NCBI RefSeq assembly: GCF_018860975.1
Contig: NZ_JAHKQI010000002.1
Span: 124,001-188,000, forward strand
Length of the DNA: 64,000 nt
DNA from: Lentibacter algarum
GTDB lineage: Bacteria > Pseudomonadota > Alphaproteobacteria > Rhodobacterales > Rhodobacteraceae
Direction: 5' to 3'
Positions 1-8,297 of this stretch are shown in pieces; the stretch's first letter is position 1; each line of letters begins with the position of its first letter. The notes beneath the pieces are model-generated. The model searched no databases and was not told the DNA's origin. It saw only the letters and a program-made list of their open reading frames with translations. The position numbers and the translations under genes are program-made.

Positions 1-129
1 TGTGGCTGTAGCGCCGATTAGATGATACTTCATTTATTTCTCCCAGTTGGTGAGGCCATGCCTCTTGACGAAAGATTTGATCAAGTTTTGTCTGTCTTGG
101 CAAGAGATTCGAGAAAAAGGGGCCGGTTT

Positions 130-840
130 GTGGGCAGTAAGAAGAAGACAGCTAAGTTGCTGAGTTTTACCTCGCAGGATGACACAACAACGGTTGATTT
201 GCCTGCGCATGAAGTCGTCTACCGGCAAATGCGGGAGTTGATCTTGTTTGGCGAATTGGCGCCAGGGCAGCCGATTACGATCCAAGGCATTTGCGAAGAG
301 CTCGGCGCAGGTATGACGCCTGTGCGAGAAGCGATCCGGCGGTTGTGTGCCGAAGGTGCTCTTGCCCTTCAAGGCAACCGGCGCGTTGTTGTTCCCGAAT
401 TGTCAGTCGAGAATGTGAACGAGCTGATTTTTGCGCGGCAAGCCATTGAGCCACAGCTTGTTTTGCGAGCAACCGAGCGAGCAACCGACGCCGAGCTTGA
501 ACAGCTTGCCGAGATTGACAGCGCCCTTGACGCAGCGATCGAGAAGGGTGACTTGCGCAACTACCTTGAACAAAACTACCGCTTTCATGCCACGCTTTAT
601 GCGATGGCTGGTGCGCCCATTCTGGCCGCTTTGGCGGATGGGCTTTGGCTTAGGTTCGGGCCAAGCCTTCGAGTTGTTTGTGGTCGAATGGGCACGCAAA
701 ACCTGCCTGATCAACACCATGAAGCCCTTGATGCTATGCGCGGAGGCGATGCGCAAGCTGCCGCCAAAGCGATGCGTGAGGACGTTATTCAAGGCATGGA
801 ACAAGTGCGGCGTGCGCTTTCTGAAGGCACTATTGATTGA
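130..840 (+). CDS. GntR-family (FadR/FCD) transcriptional regulator
   Basis: Predicted 236-aa DNA-binding regulator. The N-terminal winged helix (roughly residues 24-90) has the GntR pattern HEVVYRQMRELILFGELAPG followed by TPVREAIRRL, and the C-terminal helical FCD ligand domain contains DLRNYLEQNYRFH and QHHEALDAM. I chose GTG at 130 because AAAAAGGGG lies 7 nt before it and the length fits FadR-type proteins. In-frame ATGs at 22 and 58 give longer proteins but have poor ribosome sites. It sits 86 bp upstream of the aminotransferase gene on the same strand, so local control of amino-compound catabolism is a reasonable inference. The effector is unknown. Confidence 0.85.
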   Translation: MGSKKKTAKLLSFTSQDDTTTVDLPAHEVVYRQMRELILFGELAPGQPITIQGICEELGAGMTPVREAIRRLCAEGALALQGNRRVVVPELSVENVNELIFARQAIEPQLVLRATERATDAELEQLAEIDSALDAAIEKGDLRNYLEQNYRFHATLYAMAGAPILAALADGLWLRFGPSLRVVCGRMGTQNLPDQHHEALDAMRGGDAQAAAKAMREDVIQGMEQVRRALSEGTID

Positions 841-926
841 CAGAGATTGACAGTAATTAATTTGATCATATTCTGACGGCAAGATTGATTCACGCCTTTT
901 GAGCGCATTTGAAAGCGAGGCCCGCC

Positions 927-2321
927 ATGAATAAGATCACCAACCACATGCCCACCGAAGAACTGCAACGGCTTGATGCCGCGCATCATATGCACCCTTT
1001 CACCACTGGTGATGAGGTGAACGCAAAAGGCGCGCGCGTGATTACCCGCGCAAAGGGCGTGACGCTGACCGATAGCGAGGGCAACGAGATTCTGGATGCG
1101 ATGGCTGGCTTGTGGTGTGTGAACCTCGGCTATGGCCGCGAAGAGCTTGCCGAAGTTGCAGCGCGGCAGATGAAAGAGCTGCCCTACTACAACACGTTTT
1201 TCCAGACCACACATGTGCCTGCGATTGCTTTGTCAGAGCGGCTGGCGCAGCTTGCACCTGGCGACTTGAACCATGTGTTCTACTCCGGTTCAGGTTCTGA
1301 GGCCAACGATACAAATATCCGCATGGTGCGCACTTATTGGGCAGAAAAAGGAAAGCCCGAGAAGACGGTTATCATCAGCCGGCACAATGCTTACCACGGC
1401 TCGACAGTGGCCGCTTCGGCGCTGGGCGGGATGTCGGGCATGCACGCACAGAGCGGGATGATCCCTGACATTCACCATATCAACCAGCCGAACTGGTGGG
1501 CCGAGGGCGGTGATATGTCGCCTGAGGAGTTTGGCCTTGCGCGCGCGCAGGAGCTTGAGGCGGCGATCTTGGAACTCGGCGAGGGCCGTGTTGCGGCCTT
1601 TATCGGTGAGCCGGTGCAGGGCGCGGGCGGTGTTGTCATTCCGCCAGAAACATACTGGCCCGAGATCCAGCGCATTTGTGACAAATACGAGATCCTTTTG
1701 ATTGCCGATGAAGTGATCTGTGGTTTTGGCCGCACGGGCAACTGGTTTGGCTGTCAGACGCTGGGCATCAAGCCCGATATCATGACTGTCGCCAAGGGGC
1801 TGAGTTCCGGTTATGCGCCGATTTCAGCGAGCATCGTGAGTGATGAAGTTGCGACAGTGATGAACGGGTGTGAGTTTAACCACGGTTACACCTACTCCGG
1901 GCACCCCGTGAGCGCGGCTGTGGCGCTCGAAAACCTACGCATTCTGGACGAGGAGGGCATCGTTGAGACGGCAGGTCGCGAGACTGCGCCCTACTTGAAG
2001 GAGCGGTTTGAAAGCCTTGGCGATCATCCGATGGTTGGCGATGTGCGCATTGTTGGCCTTATGGGCTCGCTGGCGCTGACGCCGGACAAGACCACGCGGG
2101 CGAAGTTTGCGTCTGATGCGGGGACTGTCGGCTTTATGTGCCGCGAGCGGTGCTTCGCCAACAACCTGATCATGCGTCACGTTGGTGATCGCATGGTGAT
2201 TTCACCGCCGTTGGTTATTACCAAGGCCGAGATCGACACGCTGATTGAGCGCGCACGCACGGCGCTTGATGAGGCTTATGAGGAAGTCAAAGCCGCTGGC
2301 CTTTGGGTTGCTGCGAGCTAA
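927..2321 (+). CDS. class III (omega-amino acid type) PLP aminotransferase
   Basis: 464-aa cytosolic PLP enzyme of aminotransferase class III, the family of omega-amino acid:pyruvate and diaminobutyrate-type transaminases. Visible landmarks are GSGSEANDTNIRM (phosphate-binding loop), LLIADEVICGFGRTG (Asp contacting the PLP ring) and TVAKGLSSGYAP with the Schiff-base Lys. ATG at 927 is preferred over the upstream TTG at 909 because GAGG sits 6 nt before it. It is followed by a strong hairpin terminator. The neighbours on the opposite strand are an M20 deacylase and an ectoine-hydrolase-like enzyme, so the amino donor may be a diamine or diamino acid released there. The exact substrate cannot be read from sequence. 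Confidence 0.9.
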   Translation: MNKITNHMPTEELQRLDAAHHMHPFTTGDEVNAKGARVITRAKGVTLTDSEGNEILDAMAGLWCVNLGYGREELAEVAARQMKELPYYNTFFQTTHVPAIALSERLAQLAPGDLNHVFYSGSGSEANDTNIRMVRTYWAEKGKPEKTVIISRHNAYHGSTVAASALGGMSGMHAQSGMIPDIHHINQPNWWAEGGDMSPEEFGLARAQELEAAILELGEGRVAAFIGEPVQGAGGVVIPPETYWPEIQRICDKYEILLIADEVICGFGRTGNWFGCQTLGIKPDIMTVAKGLSSGYAPISASIVSDEVATVMNGCEFNHGYTYSGHPVSAAVALENLRILDEEGIVETAGRETAPYLKERFESLGDHPMVGDVRIVGLMGSLALTPDKTTRAKFASDAGTVGFMCRERCFANNLIMRHVGDRMVISPPLVITKAEIDTLIERARTALDEAYEEVKAAGLWVAAS

Positions 2322-2344
2322 GACAGAGAATCTAGACAAAAGAG

Positions 2345-2380
2345 AAAGCCTAGGCCGAAGTTTTTTGGCCTAGGCTTTTT
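2345..2380. terminator. bidirectional hairpin terminator between convergent genes
   Basis: A 12-bp perfect stem (AAAGCCTAGGCC, 2345-2356, pairing with 2367-2378) with a 10-nt loop is followed by a T run. It ends the aminotransferase transcript. On the - strand the stem overlaps the last codons and stop of the M20 gene, so that gene ends inside its own terminator. Confidence 0.8.
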
Positions 2381-3510
2381 AGCATTTTGAGGCAGGCTTC
2401 TAGTTGCGATTTGGCGATGAATTCGTCGGGTTTGTGGGCTTGGTCAATCGAGCCCGGGCCGCAGACGACGGCAGACAGGCCGAGAGTTTGAAACAGGCCT
2501 GCTTCGGTTCCGAAGGCGACGACATCGGCGCCGTTTTCACCAGTGAGGGCGGCGCAGAGATCGCGGGCTTCGTTGTCGTCCATCGGGGTTAGGCCGGCGA
2601 CTTCGCCTTTGGTTTCCATAGTGATGTTGGCCTCGGGGTGCACGGCTTGCATCGCGGGCAGCAACACGGTTTCGGCGTAGTTCTTCATCTCGCTCTTCAC
2701 GAAGTCATAGTCGCTGTTTTGGACGGGGCGGAACTCCCATTCGACCTCGGCTTTGCCGACGATCACGTTGTGCGCAACACCGCCTGATAGCTTGCCGACA
2801 TTTAGCGTGGTATGCGGCGGCACAAAGCGGCTGTTACTCGGCGCGCGCGACGTGAGCGTGTGTCTGAGTTCAAGCAGTTTGCTGACGTAGCGCACGGCGT
2901 ATTCGGCGGCGTTTACACCCAGCTCGGGGCGCGAGGAATGACCCGCGAGGCCGGTGAAGCTTGTGGTGTATTCGCAGCAGCCTTTGTGGCCCTCGATGAT
3001 GCGCATTTCAGTTGGCTCGCCGATGATGGCGATGGCAGGGCGCAGGCCTTGCTTTTGCAACGCGTCGATCAAGGCGCGTGCCCCGATGCATCCGGTTTCT
3101 TCGTCGTGGGTGAAGGCGAAGTGAATGGGGCGGGTGAGGGTGAGTGTTGCGTAGCGCTCGGCCGTTGCCAAAGTGCAGGCGATGAAGCCCTTCATGTCGC
3201 AGGTGCCGCGACCATAGAGCAGACCATCAGCCTCGCGTAGGGTGAACGGATCGCTGCTCCAGACTTGGTCGGCAACGGGGACAACATCGGAGTGGCCGGA
3301 GAGCACGATGCCGCCGTCACCCTCGGGGCCGAGTGTTGCGAAGAGGTTTGCTTTGCTGCCTGTTGGATCATGAAAGACGTTGACGCGCGCGCCTAAGGCG
3401 GTGAGGTGATCAGCGATAAAGGTGATCATATCGAGGTTGCTGTCGGTTGAGACAGTCGGGAAGGCGATGAGCTGTTCGAGCAGTTCTTGCGCGCGGGTGA
3501 TTGTGCTCAT
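2350..3510 (-). CDS. M20-family deacylase, ArgE-like (acetylornithine deacetylase type)
   Basis: 386-aa metallohydrolase of peptidase family M20. The metal site is visible: SGHSDVVP (His and Asp), GRGTCDMKGF (bridging Asp), HDEETGC (catalytic Glu plus metal Glu) and, near the C-terminus, GSIDQAHKPDEF (last His). Such enzymes remove N-acyl groups from amino acids. The start at 3510 overlaps the stop of the upstream M24 gene by ATGA, implying translational coupling. Because its partner resembles ectoine hydrolase, whose product is N-acetyl-diaminobutyrate, an N-acetyl-diamino acid is a plausible substrate. This is inference. True acetylornithine deacetylase remains possible. Confidence 0.88.
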   Translation of the reverse strand: MSTITRAQELLEQLIAFPTVSTDSNLDMITFIADHLTALGARVNVFHDPTGSKANLFATLGPEGDGGIVLSGHSDVVPVADQVWSSDPFTLREADGLLYGRGTCDMKGFIACTLATAERYATLTLTRPIHFAFTHDEETGCIGARALIDALQKQGLRPAIAIIGEPTEMRIIEGHKGCCEYTTSFTGLAGHSSRPELGVNAAEYAVRYVSKLLELRHTLTSRAPSNSRFVPPHTTLNVGKLSGGVAHNVIVGKAEVEWEFRPVQNSDYDFVKSEMKNYAETVLLPAMQAVHPEANITMETKGEVAGLTPMDDNEARDLCAALTGENGADVVAFGTEAGLFQTLGLSAVVCGPGSIDQAHKPDEFIAKSQLEACLKMLKSLGQKTSA

Positions 3511-4691
3511 GGCTTGATCAACATTTCGCGCGGCAGGTTGCAGAACGTCTCGGGTGCGCCCTCGTCGGTGATGCGGATTGACTCGGTGATCTCGAGGCCC
3601 CAATCGTCCATCCAGAGGCCGGGCATGAAGTGAAATGTCATGCCGGGTTCGAGCACGGTTTCGTCGCTGTCGCGCAGTGAGATCGTGCGTTCGCCCCAGT
3701 CGGGAGGATAGCTGAGCCCGATGGGGTAACCGCAACGCGCGCCGCGCTCGATACCCGCGGCCTCCAGCGGTTTTGCCAAGGCCTCGGAGATGTCGCAGGC
3801 GCGGTTTCCAGCGCGGGCTTTGGCCAGGCCGGCCTCAAGCCCCTCGACAAGGGCAGCCTCGGCGCGTTTGAGCATGTCTGACGGCTCGCCAAGAAAGATC
3901 GTTCGGCTGATCGGGGCGTGATAGCGGCGGTAGCAACCGGAGACTTCAAAGAAAGTTGCCTCACCGCGCGCGAACGGGCGACCATCCCATGTGAGGTGTG
4001 GCGCAGCGGCATCTGAGCCGGAGGGCAAGAGCGGCACGATGGCGGCGTAATCGCCCCAATGGCCGTCTGCTCCGCGCAGGGCGTCACGCTGGATTTCGGC
4101 GACGACTTCGTTTTTGGGCAGGCCAACTTCGACGCGTTCATAAAGACCGTTGATGATCTTGTCGGAAATCTTTCCGGCGCGGCGCATGAGCACCAACTCT
4201 TCCTCTGACTTGATACCTCGCTGCCAATTGACCAGCGCGGTTGCGTCGATGAACTGCGCCTGCGGGAGCTCCTCTAGCAGTGTCTGAAACGCCTTAGCCG
4301 AGAAGTAGTAGTTGTCCATCTCGACGCCGATGCGAACATCCGCTTTGCCAAGCTCCTTGAGCCTCTCTGCGAGGTCTTGCATCGGGTGCCGCTCGGTTGA
4401 TTGGACGTAGTGATCGAGGTAGCCGAAGACTTTCTCATCTTCCATCCAGACCGTGCGGACTGCGCCGTTTGCGTCTTGCCGACGACCCCACCAATATGGC
4501 GCGCCCTCGGAGGTGAGAATGACACCTTGATGCACGTAAAAAGACCACCCGTCGTAGCCTGTGAGCCACGCCATGTTTGACGGGTCTTGAACGTAGAGAA
4601 GATCAATTCCGGCGGCATCCATCGCGGCGCGTGTCAGGGCGAGGCGGCGGGCATACTCGGTTTCGGTGAAGGGCGTGCGTTCAAAATGCAT
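3507..4691 (-). CDS. doeA: M24-fold hydrolase resembling ectoine hydrolase (DoeA/EutD)
   Basis: 394-aa protein with a creatinase N-domain (about 1-150) and a pita-bread C-domain. It strongly recalls ectoine hydrolase: DPSNMAWLTGYDGWSFYVHQ near the N-terminus and GYPIGLSYPPDWGERTISLR near residue 315. The Asp-Asp-His-Glu-Glu metal set of aminopeptidase P is not intact (for example GLSYPPDW stands where GHGIG is usual), which fits creatinase/ectoine-hydrolase-type chemistry rather than proline peptidase activity. It is the first gene of a two-gene - strand unit with the M20 deacylase. The usual ectoine genes (transporter, eutBC, AstE-type doeB) are not in the window, so the substrate could be a related cyclic amidine. 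Confidence 0.78.
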   Translation of the reverse strand: MHFERTPFTETEYARRLALTRAAMDAAGIDLLYVQDPSNMAWLTGYDGWSFYVHQGVILTSEGAPYWWGRRQDANGAVRTVWMEDEKVFGYLDHYVQSTERHPMQDLAERLKELGKADVRIGVEMDNYYFSAKAFQTLLEELPQAQFIDATALVNWQRGIKSEEELVLMRRAGKISDKIINGLYERVEVGLPKNEVVAEIQRDALRGADGHWGDYAAIVPLLPSGSDAAAPHLTWDGRPFARGEATFFEVSGCYRRYHAPISRTIFLGEPSDMLKRAEAALVEGLEAGLAKARAGNRACDISEALAKPLEAAGIERGARCGYPIGLSYPPDWGERTISLRDSDETVLEPGMTFHFMPGLWMDDWGLEITESIRITDEGAPETFCNLPREMLIKP

Positions 4692-4774
4692 CGGCTGGCT
4701 CTCTCTAGTTTGAGAGGAGTGAAGGCCGAAAGCCGAGAGCCGTCAAGTTCAGATGCGACACCTGTGCATTGCGA

Positions 4775-5245
4775 TCAGTCGGAAAAGACAGAGAGGCCAA
4801 GCCACTCGGCGATGAGCGCGGGTTTGTCTTCACCTTCGATCTCGATCGTCAGCAAGTTGGTGCGCAAAAGATCGGTTTCGTTGCGGGCAGTTGCAGCTTG
4901 CAATGTGAAACGCCCACGCAGCCGCGAGCCGCTGCGCACCGGCTGTAGAAAGCGCAGTTTGTTCATACCGTAATTGATGCCCATGACCTGCCCTTCCATC
5001 ATTGGCATGCAGTCATAGGCGAAGCGGCTGGCGAGCGAGAGTGTCAGAAACCCATGTGCGATCGTGCCGCCAAAGGGGGTTTCGGCGGCAGCACGTGTTG
5101 GGTCGATGTGAATCCACTGCTCATCATGGGTTGTGGTCGCGAACTGGTCGATCATCGGCTGGTCAACCAATATCCAGTTAGACACCCCGATCTCGGTTCC
5201 GATCTGGGTTTCACTTAGTTTGAGGGCGTTTTGCAGAGATGACAT
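4775..5245 (-). CDS. MaoC-like (R)-specific enoyl-CoA hydratase
   Basis: 156-aa single hot-dog-fold protein. The hydratase-2 motif appears as DEQWIHIDPTRA (catalytic Asp and His) followed by FGGTIAHGFLTLSL. It is similar to NodN/MaoC proteins that hydrate trans-2-enoyl-CoA to (R)-3-hydroxyacyl-CoA. AAAAGGA lies 7 nt before the ATG. The gene is transcribed away from the adjacent histidine phosphatase. With the MFE-2-like SDR at 10246 it could supply the hydratase step of an (R)-type beta-oxidation, which is inferred from context. Confidence 0.87.
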   Translation of the reverse strand: MSSLQNALKLSETQIGTEIGVSNWILVDQPMIDQFATTTHDEQWIHIDPTRAAAETPFGGTIAHGFLTLSLASRFAYDCMPMMEGQVMGINYGMNKLRFLQPVRSGSRLRGRFTLQAATARNETDLLRTNLLTIEIEGEDKPALIAEWLGLSVFSD

Positions 5246-5325
5246 AGCGAGATCCTTTTGAGCGGCGATTGTTAGACTGGCGGTTTATGACGGGCTGTGC
5301 GTTATTGACGAAAATGGAGAGCAAA

Positions 5326-5982
5326 ATGAATGAAGCGAGACAGCACAGGTTTGCACCGGCCGAAGGCGCGGCTGACCTGCTTTTGGTTCGGCATGGTGAG
5401 ACACAAGCCGCCGTTCGCGGCGAGAGTTTTCCGACGGTTGAGGGGCAGGGAGATCCGGCGCTGCATCCTGACGGAGAGATGCAGGCTGTTTCTGTCGGGG
5501 AGCGGCTGCGTGGAGAAAACATATCGGCGATCTACGTGACCACGATGCAGCGAACGCACCAGACGGCCGCACCTTTGGCGGGGCATCTTGGATTGAAGCC
5601 AAAAGTTGAGCGTGACCTGCGGGAGGTGTTTCTGGGCGACTGGGACGGTGGCGAGTATCGCTTTCGTGCAGCCGAGAAAGACCCGGCCTTTCTGCGTGCC
5701 AAGGAACGGCAGGAGTGGGGTGAGATTCCGGGTGCGGAGACCACGGCGGAGTTTCAGGCGCGGGTTAAGGCGGGTTTGCTGCGCATCGCGGCGGCACACC
5801 CTGATGAGTTGGTCGCCGTTGTTGTGCACGGCGGTGTCATAGCGGCGGCTCTGGCCATCGCAACCGGCACACCGGCGTTCACTTTCATGGGCGCTGAAAA
5901 CGGCTCGATCAGCCGCGTCGTGGTGCGCGGCGAACAGATGATCCTGCGTGGTTTCAACGACGTTTCGCATCTGCGCGGCTAA
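5326..5982 (+). CDS. histidine phosphatase family protein (phosphoglycerate mutase-like)
   Basis: 218-aa protein with the branch-2-less phosphatase signature VRHGETQA near residue 20 (phospho-accepting His) and the second catalytic His in VVVHGGVI. ATG 5326 is chosen because GGAGA precedes it by 5 nt; earlier in-frame ATGs at 5287 and 5314 lack this. It overlaps the converging oxidoreductase gene by 4 bp at the 3' end. A second member of the family lies at 13465 beside a kinase. The substrate is unknown; a phosphorylated acyl intermediate is possible. Confidence 0.85.
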   Translation: MNEARQHRFAPAEGAADLLLVRHGETQAAVRGESFPTVEGQGDPALHPDGEMQAVSVGERLRGENISAIYVTTMQRTHQTAAPLAGHLGLKPKVERDLREVFLGDWDGGEYRFRAAEKDPAFLRAKERQEWGEIPGAETTAEFQARVKAGLLRIAAAHPDELVAVVVHGGVIAAALAIATGTPAFTFMGAENGSISRVVVRGEQMILRGFNDVSHLRG

Positions 5983-6977
5983 GACGTTGTGACGACAACT
6001 TTGCCCAAGACTTTGCGATCTTGTAGCAGTTGCAGTGCGTCGCCTGCCTGAGCCAGCGGGTAGCGCGCTGAAATGCGCGGTTTGATCTTGCCTTCACTGT
6101 AGAGGCGGAAGAGATCGCGCATATTCTCGGCGTGGCTTTGTGGCTCGCGCACTGTATGTGCGCCCCAAAAAACACCGACGACTTGGCAACCTTTGAGCAA
6201 GGTTAAGTTGAGCGGCAGTTTGGGGATGCCAGCGGGAAAGCCGACGACAAGGTAGCGGCCTTTCCATGCGAGGGCACGCACGGTTGGCTCGGCGTAGTCG
6301 CCGCCAACAGCGTCATAGACGACATCAACCCCGTCACCGCCTGTGAGCTTTTTGATCTGCGCGGAGAAATCTTTTTGCGTGGCGCGGTCTGACATATCGC
6401 GCGAATAGATCAGCGTTTCGTCTGCGCCGAGGTCACGGCAAAACTGCGCTTTGTCTTCAGACGAGACAGCCGCGATAACCCGTGCACCAGCGGCTTTGCC
6501 AAGCTCGATTGCAGCTGCGCCGACACCGCCAGCAGCGCCAAGCACCAAGAGCGTTTCGCCGGCCTGAATGTTGGCGCGGTCTTTGAGGGCGTGGTGCGAT
6601 GTTCCGTAGGTGAGCACGAAACATGCGGCTTCATCAAAGGGCATGTTGTCGGGAATTTTGATCGCACTATTGGCATCGGCCAGGATGTGGGTCGCAAACC
6701 CGCCGAAGCCTGTCATGCCAAGCACACGGTCGCCGACAGCGAAACCTGTGACGCCATCACCGACGGCTTCAACCACGCCAGCTATCTCTCCGCCGGGGGC
6801 AAAAGGGCGCGGCGGCTTGACCTGATACATGTCGCGGATGATCAGCGTGTCAGGAAAGTTGACTCCGGCCGCATGCACTTTGATAAGCAATTGTTTTTTG
6901 CCCGGTTCCGGCGTCGGCATATCGGTGAGCACCAGTGTTTCGGGCCCGCCAACCTCTGTGCTGAGCATTGCTTTCAT
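5979..6977 (-). CDS. NADPH:quinone oxidoreductase / zinc-type alcohol dehydrogenase family (MDR)
   Basis: 332-aa medium-chain reductase. GroES-like N-domain with AAGVNFPDTLI and the Rossmann motif GAAGGVGAAAIELGK near residues 145-160. The structural and catalytic zinc Cys clusters of alcohol dehydrogenases are absent, favouring the quinone oxidoreductase / enoyl reductase branch. GAGGGAAG precedes the start. Divergent from the acyl-CoA dehydrogenase at 7108 (130 bp apart), it may reduce an enoyl or enone intermediate of the neighbouring pathway. That role is inferred. Confidence 0.9.
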   Translation of the reverse strand: MKAMLSTEVGGPETLVLTDMPTPEPGKKQLLIKVHAAGVNFPDTLIIRDMYQVKPPRPFAPGGEIAGVVEAVGDGVTGFAVGDRVLGMTGFGGFATHILADANSAIKIPDNMPFDEAACFVLTYGTSHHALKDRANIQAGETLLVLGAAGGVGAAAIELGKAAGARVIAAVSSEDKAQFCRDLGADETLIYSRDMSDRATQKDFSAQIKKLTGGDGVDVVYDAVGGDYAEPTVRALAWKGRYLVVGFPAGIPKLPLNLTLLKGCQVVGVFWGAHTVREPQSHAENMRDLFRLYSEGKIKPRISARYPLAQAGDALQLLQDRKVLGKVVVTTS

Positions 6978-7107
6978 GTTCTTCCCTCAAGTTACGTTCG
7001 GTTAAAAAAGAGACGCGCCGTCACATCTTGTCAATCGTAATATGCTGGTTCATTCTGCATAGCGGAATAGATGTCCGCATTTTGACGCGACGTTTTTGAG
7101 GGAGAAT

Positions 7108-8292
7108 ATGACGATGACTGCAGGCTCCACAGAAAGCCCTACAGAGAGTTTTCGCGCCGAGTTGCGCGGCTGGCTCGAAGAGAACTGCCCCGAGGAAATG
7201 CGCGACGGCGGGTTAACCGAAGACGCGATCTGTTGGGGTGGCAAAGACTGGGTGTTTACTTCGGAGGCGCAAGAGTTGTGGCTTAAGCGCTGCGCCGCCA
7301 AGGGCTATACTGTGCCGACTTGGCCAGTTGAATACGGCGGCGCGGGGCTGAGCCGCGAGCAAGAAAAAGTGTTTGACGAAGAGATGGCGCGTATCAACGC
7401 ACGCTCGCCGCTTGAAAGCTTTGGCATTTGGATGCTCGGGCCAGCCTTGCTGCACTTTGGCACCCACGAACAAAAGCTGCACTACCTTCCGCCCGTGGCG
7501 CGCGGTGAAGTGCGCTGGTGTCAGGGTTACTCGGAGCCGGGCGCGGGCTCTGACCTTGCGAATGTGCAAACCAAGGGCGAGGACAAGGGCGACCACTGGT
7601 TGGTGAACGGCCAGAAGATCTGGACATCATACGCCGACAAAGCCGACTGGATTTTTGCGTTGATCCGCACGGACAAAGACGCGCCCAAGCACAAAGGCAT
7701 TTCGTTTTTGCTGTGCAGTATGGAGCAGGCGGGCGTTGAGACGCGTCCGATCAAAATGATCAGTGGCGTTTCGCCGTTCTGCGAGACATTTTTCACCGAT
7801 GCTGTCATTCCGAAGGAGCAGATTGTTGGTGAAGAAAACAAAGGCTGGGATGTTGCAAAATATCTGCTGACCCACGAGCGCGAGATGATCTCGGGCGGTG
7901 GTGCTGGCCTTTCTGGCGGCGGGCGTGCGCTTGGTGCGGTGCTTGCCGACACGATGGATGTGCTCGACGCCAACACCCGCGCTGACGCGATGCGCTGCGA
8001 AGTTGATGCGCTGGCGATCGGCCTCACGCTCGAGCGCTACAAGGACCAGTCTGAGGCCGGTCAGGGCGCTGGTGATGCTTCGGCGATGCTCAAATATATG
8101 GGCACCGAGCTGAACAAGCAGCGCCATGAGTTGATGATGAACGCCGGCGGCTCGGATGCGCTTGAGTGGGACGGCCCGCTTGGCAACCGCGCGGGTGACT
8201 GGCTGCGCACAAAAGCAAATTCGATTGAAGGTGGCACGAGCGAGGTGATGCTTTCTATCGTTTCGCGGCGTGTTCTTGGGCTACCGGGGTAA
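7108..8292 (+). CDS. acyl-CoA dehydrogenase (large subunit-like)
   Basis: 394-aa flavoenzyme of the acyl-CoA dehydrogenase family: N-terminal helical domain, middle beta domain starting QGYSEPGAGSDLA, and C-terminal helical domain ending with SIEGGTSEVMLSIVSRRVLGLPG. GAGGGAG lies 3 nt before ATG 7108 and 9 nt before the alternative ATG 7114, so either could be used. A second, shorter and diverged acyl-CoA dehydrogenase follows after 5 bp. Adjacent unequal pairs form heterotetramers in steroid catabolism, so a heteromeric enzyme is possible. Substrate probably branched or cyclic, not established. Confidence 0.93.
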   Translation: MTMTAGSTESPTESFRAELRGWLEENCPEEMRDGGLTEDAICWGGKDWVFTSEAQELWLKRCAAKGYTVPTWPVEYGGAGLSREQEKVFDEEMARINARSPLESFGIWMLGPALLHFGTHEQKLHYLPPVARGEVRWCQGYSEPGAGSDLANVQTKGEDKGDHWLVNGQKIWTSYADKADWIFALIRTDKDAPKHKGISFLLCSMEQAGVETRPIKMISGVSPFCETFFTDAVIPKEQIVGEENKGWDVAKYLLTHEREMISGGGAGLSGGGRALGAVLADTMDVLDANTRADAMRCEVDALAIGLTLERYKDQSEAGQGAGDASAMLKYMGTELNKQRHELMMNAGGSDALEWDGPLGNRAGDWLRTKANSIEGGTSEVMLSIVSRRVLGLPG

Positions 8293-8297
8293 GAGAT

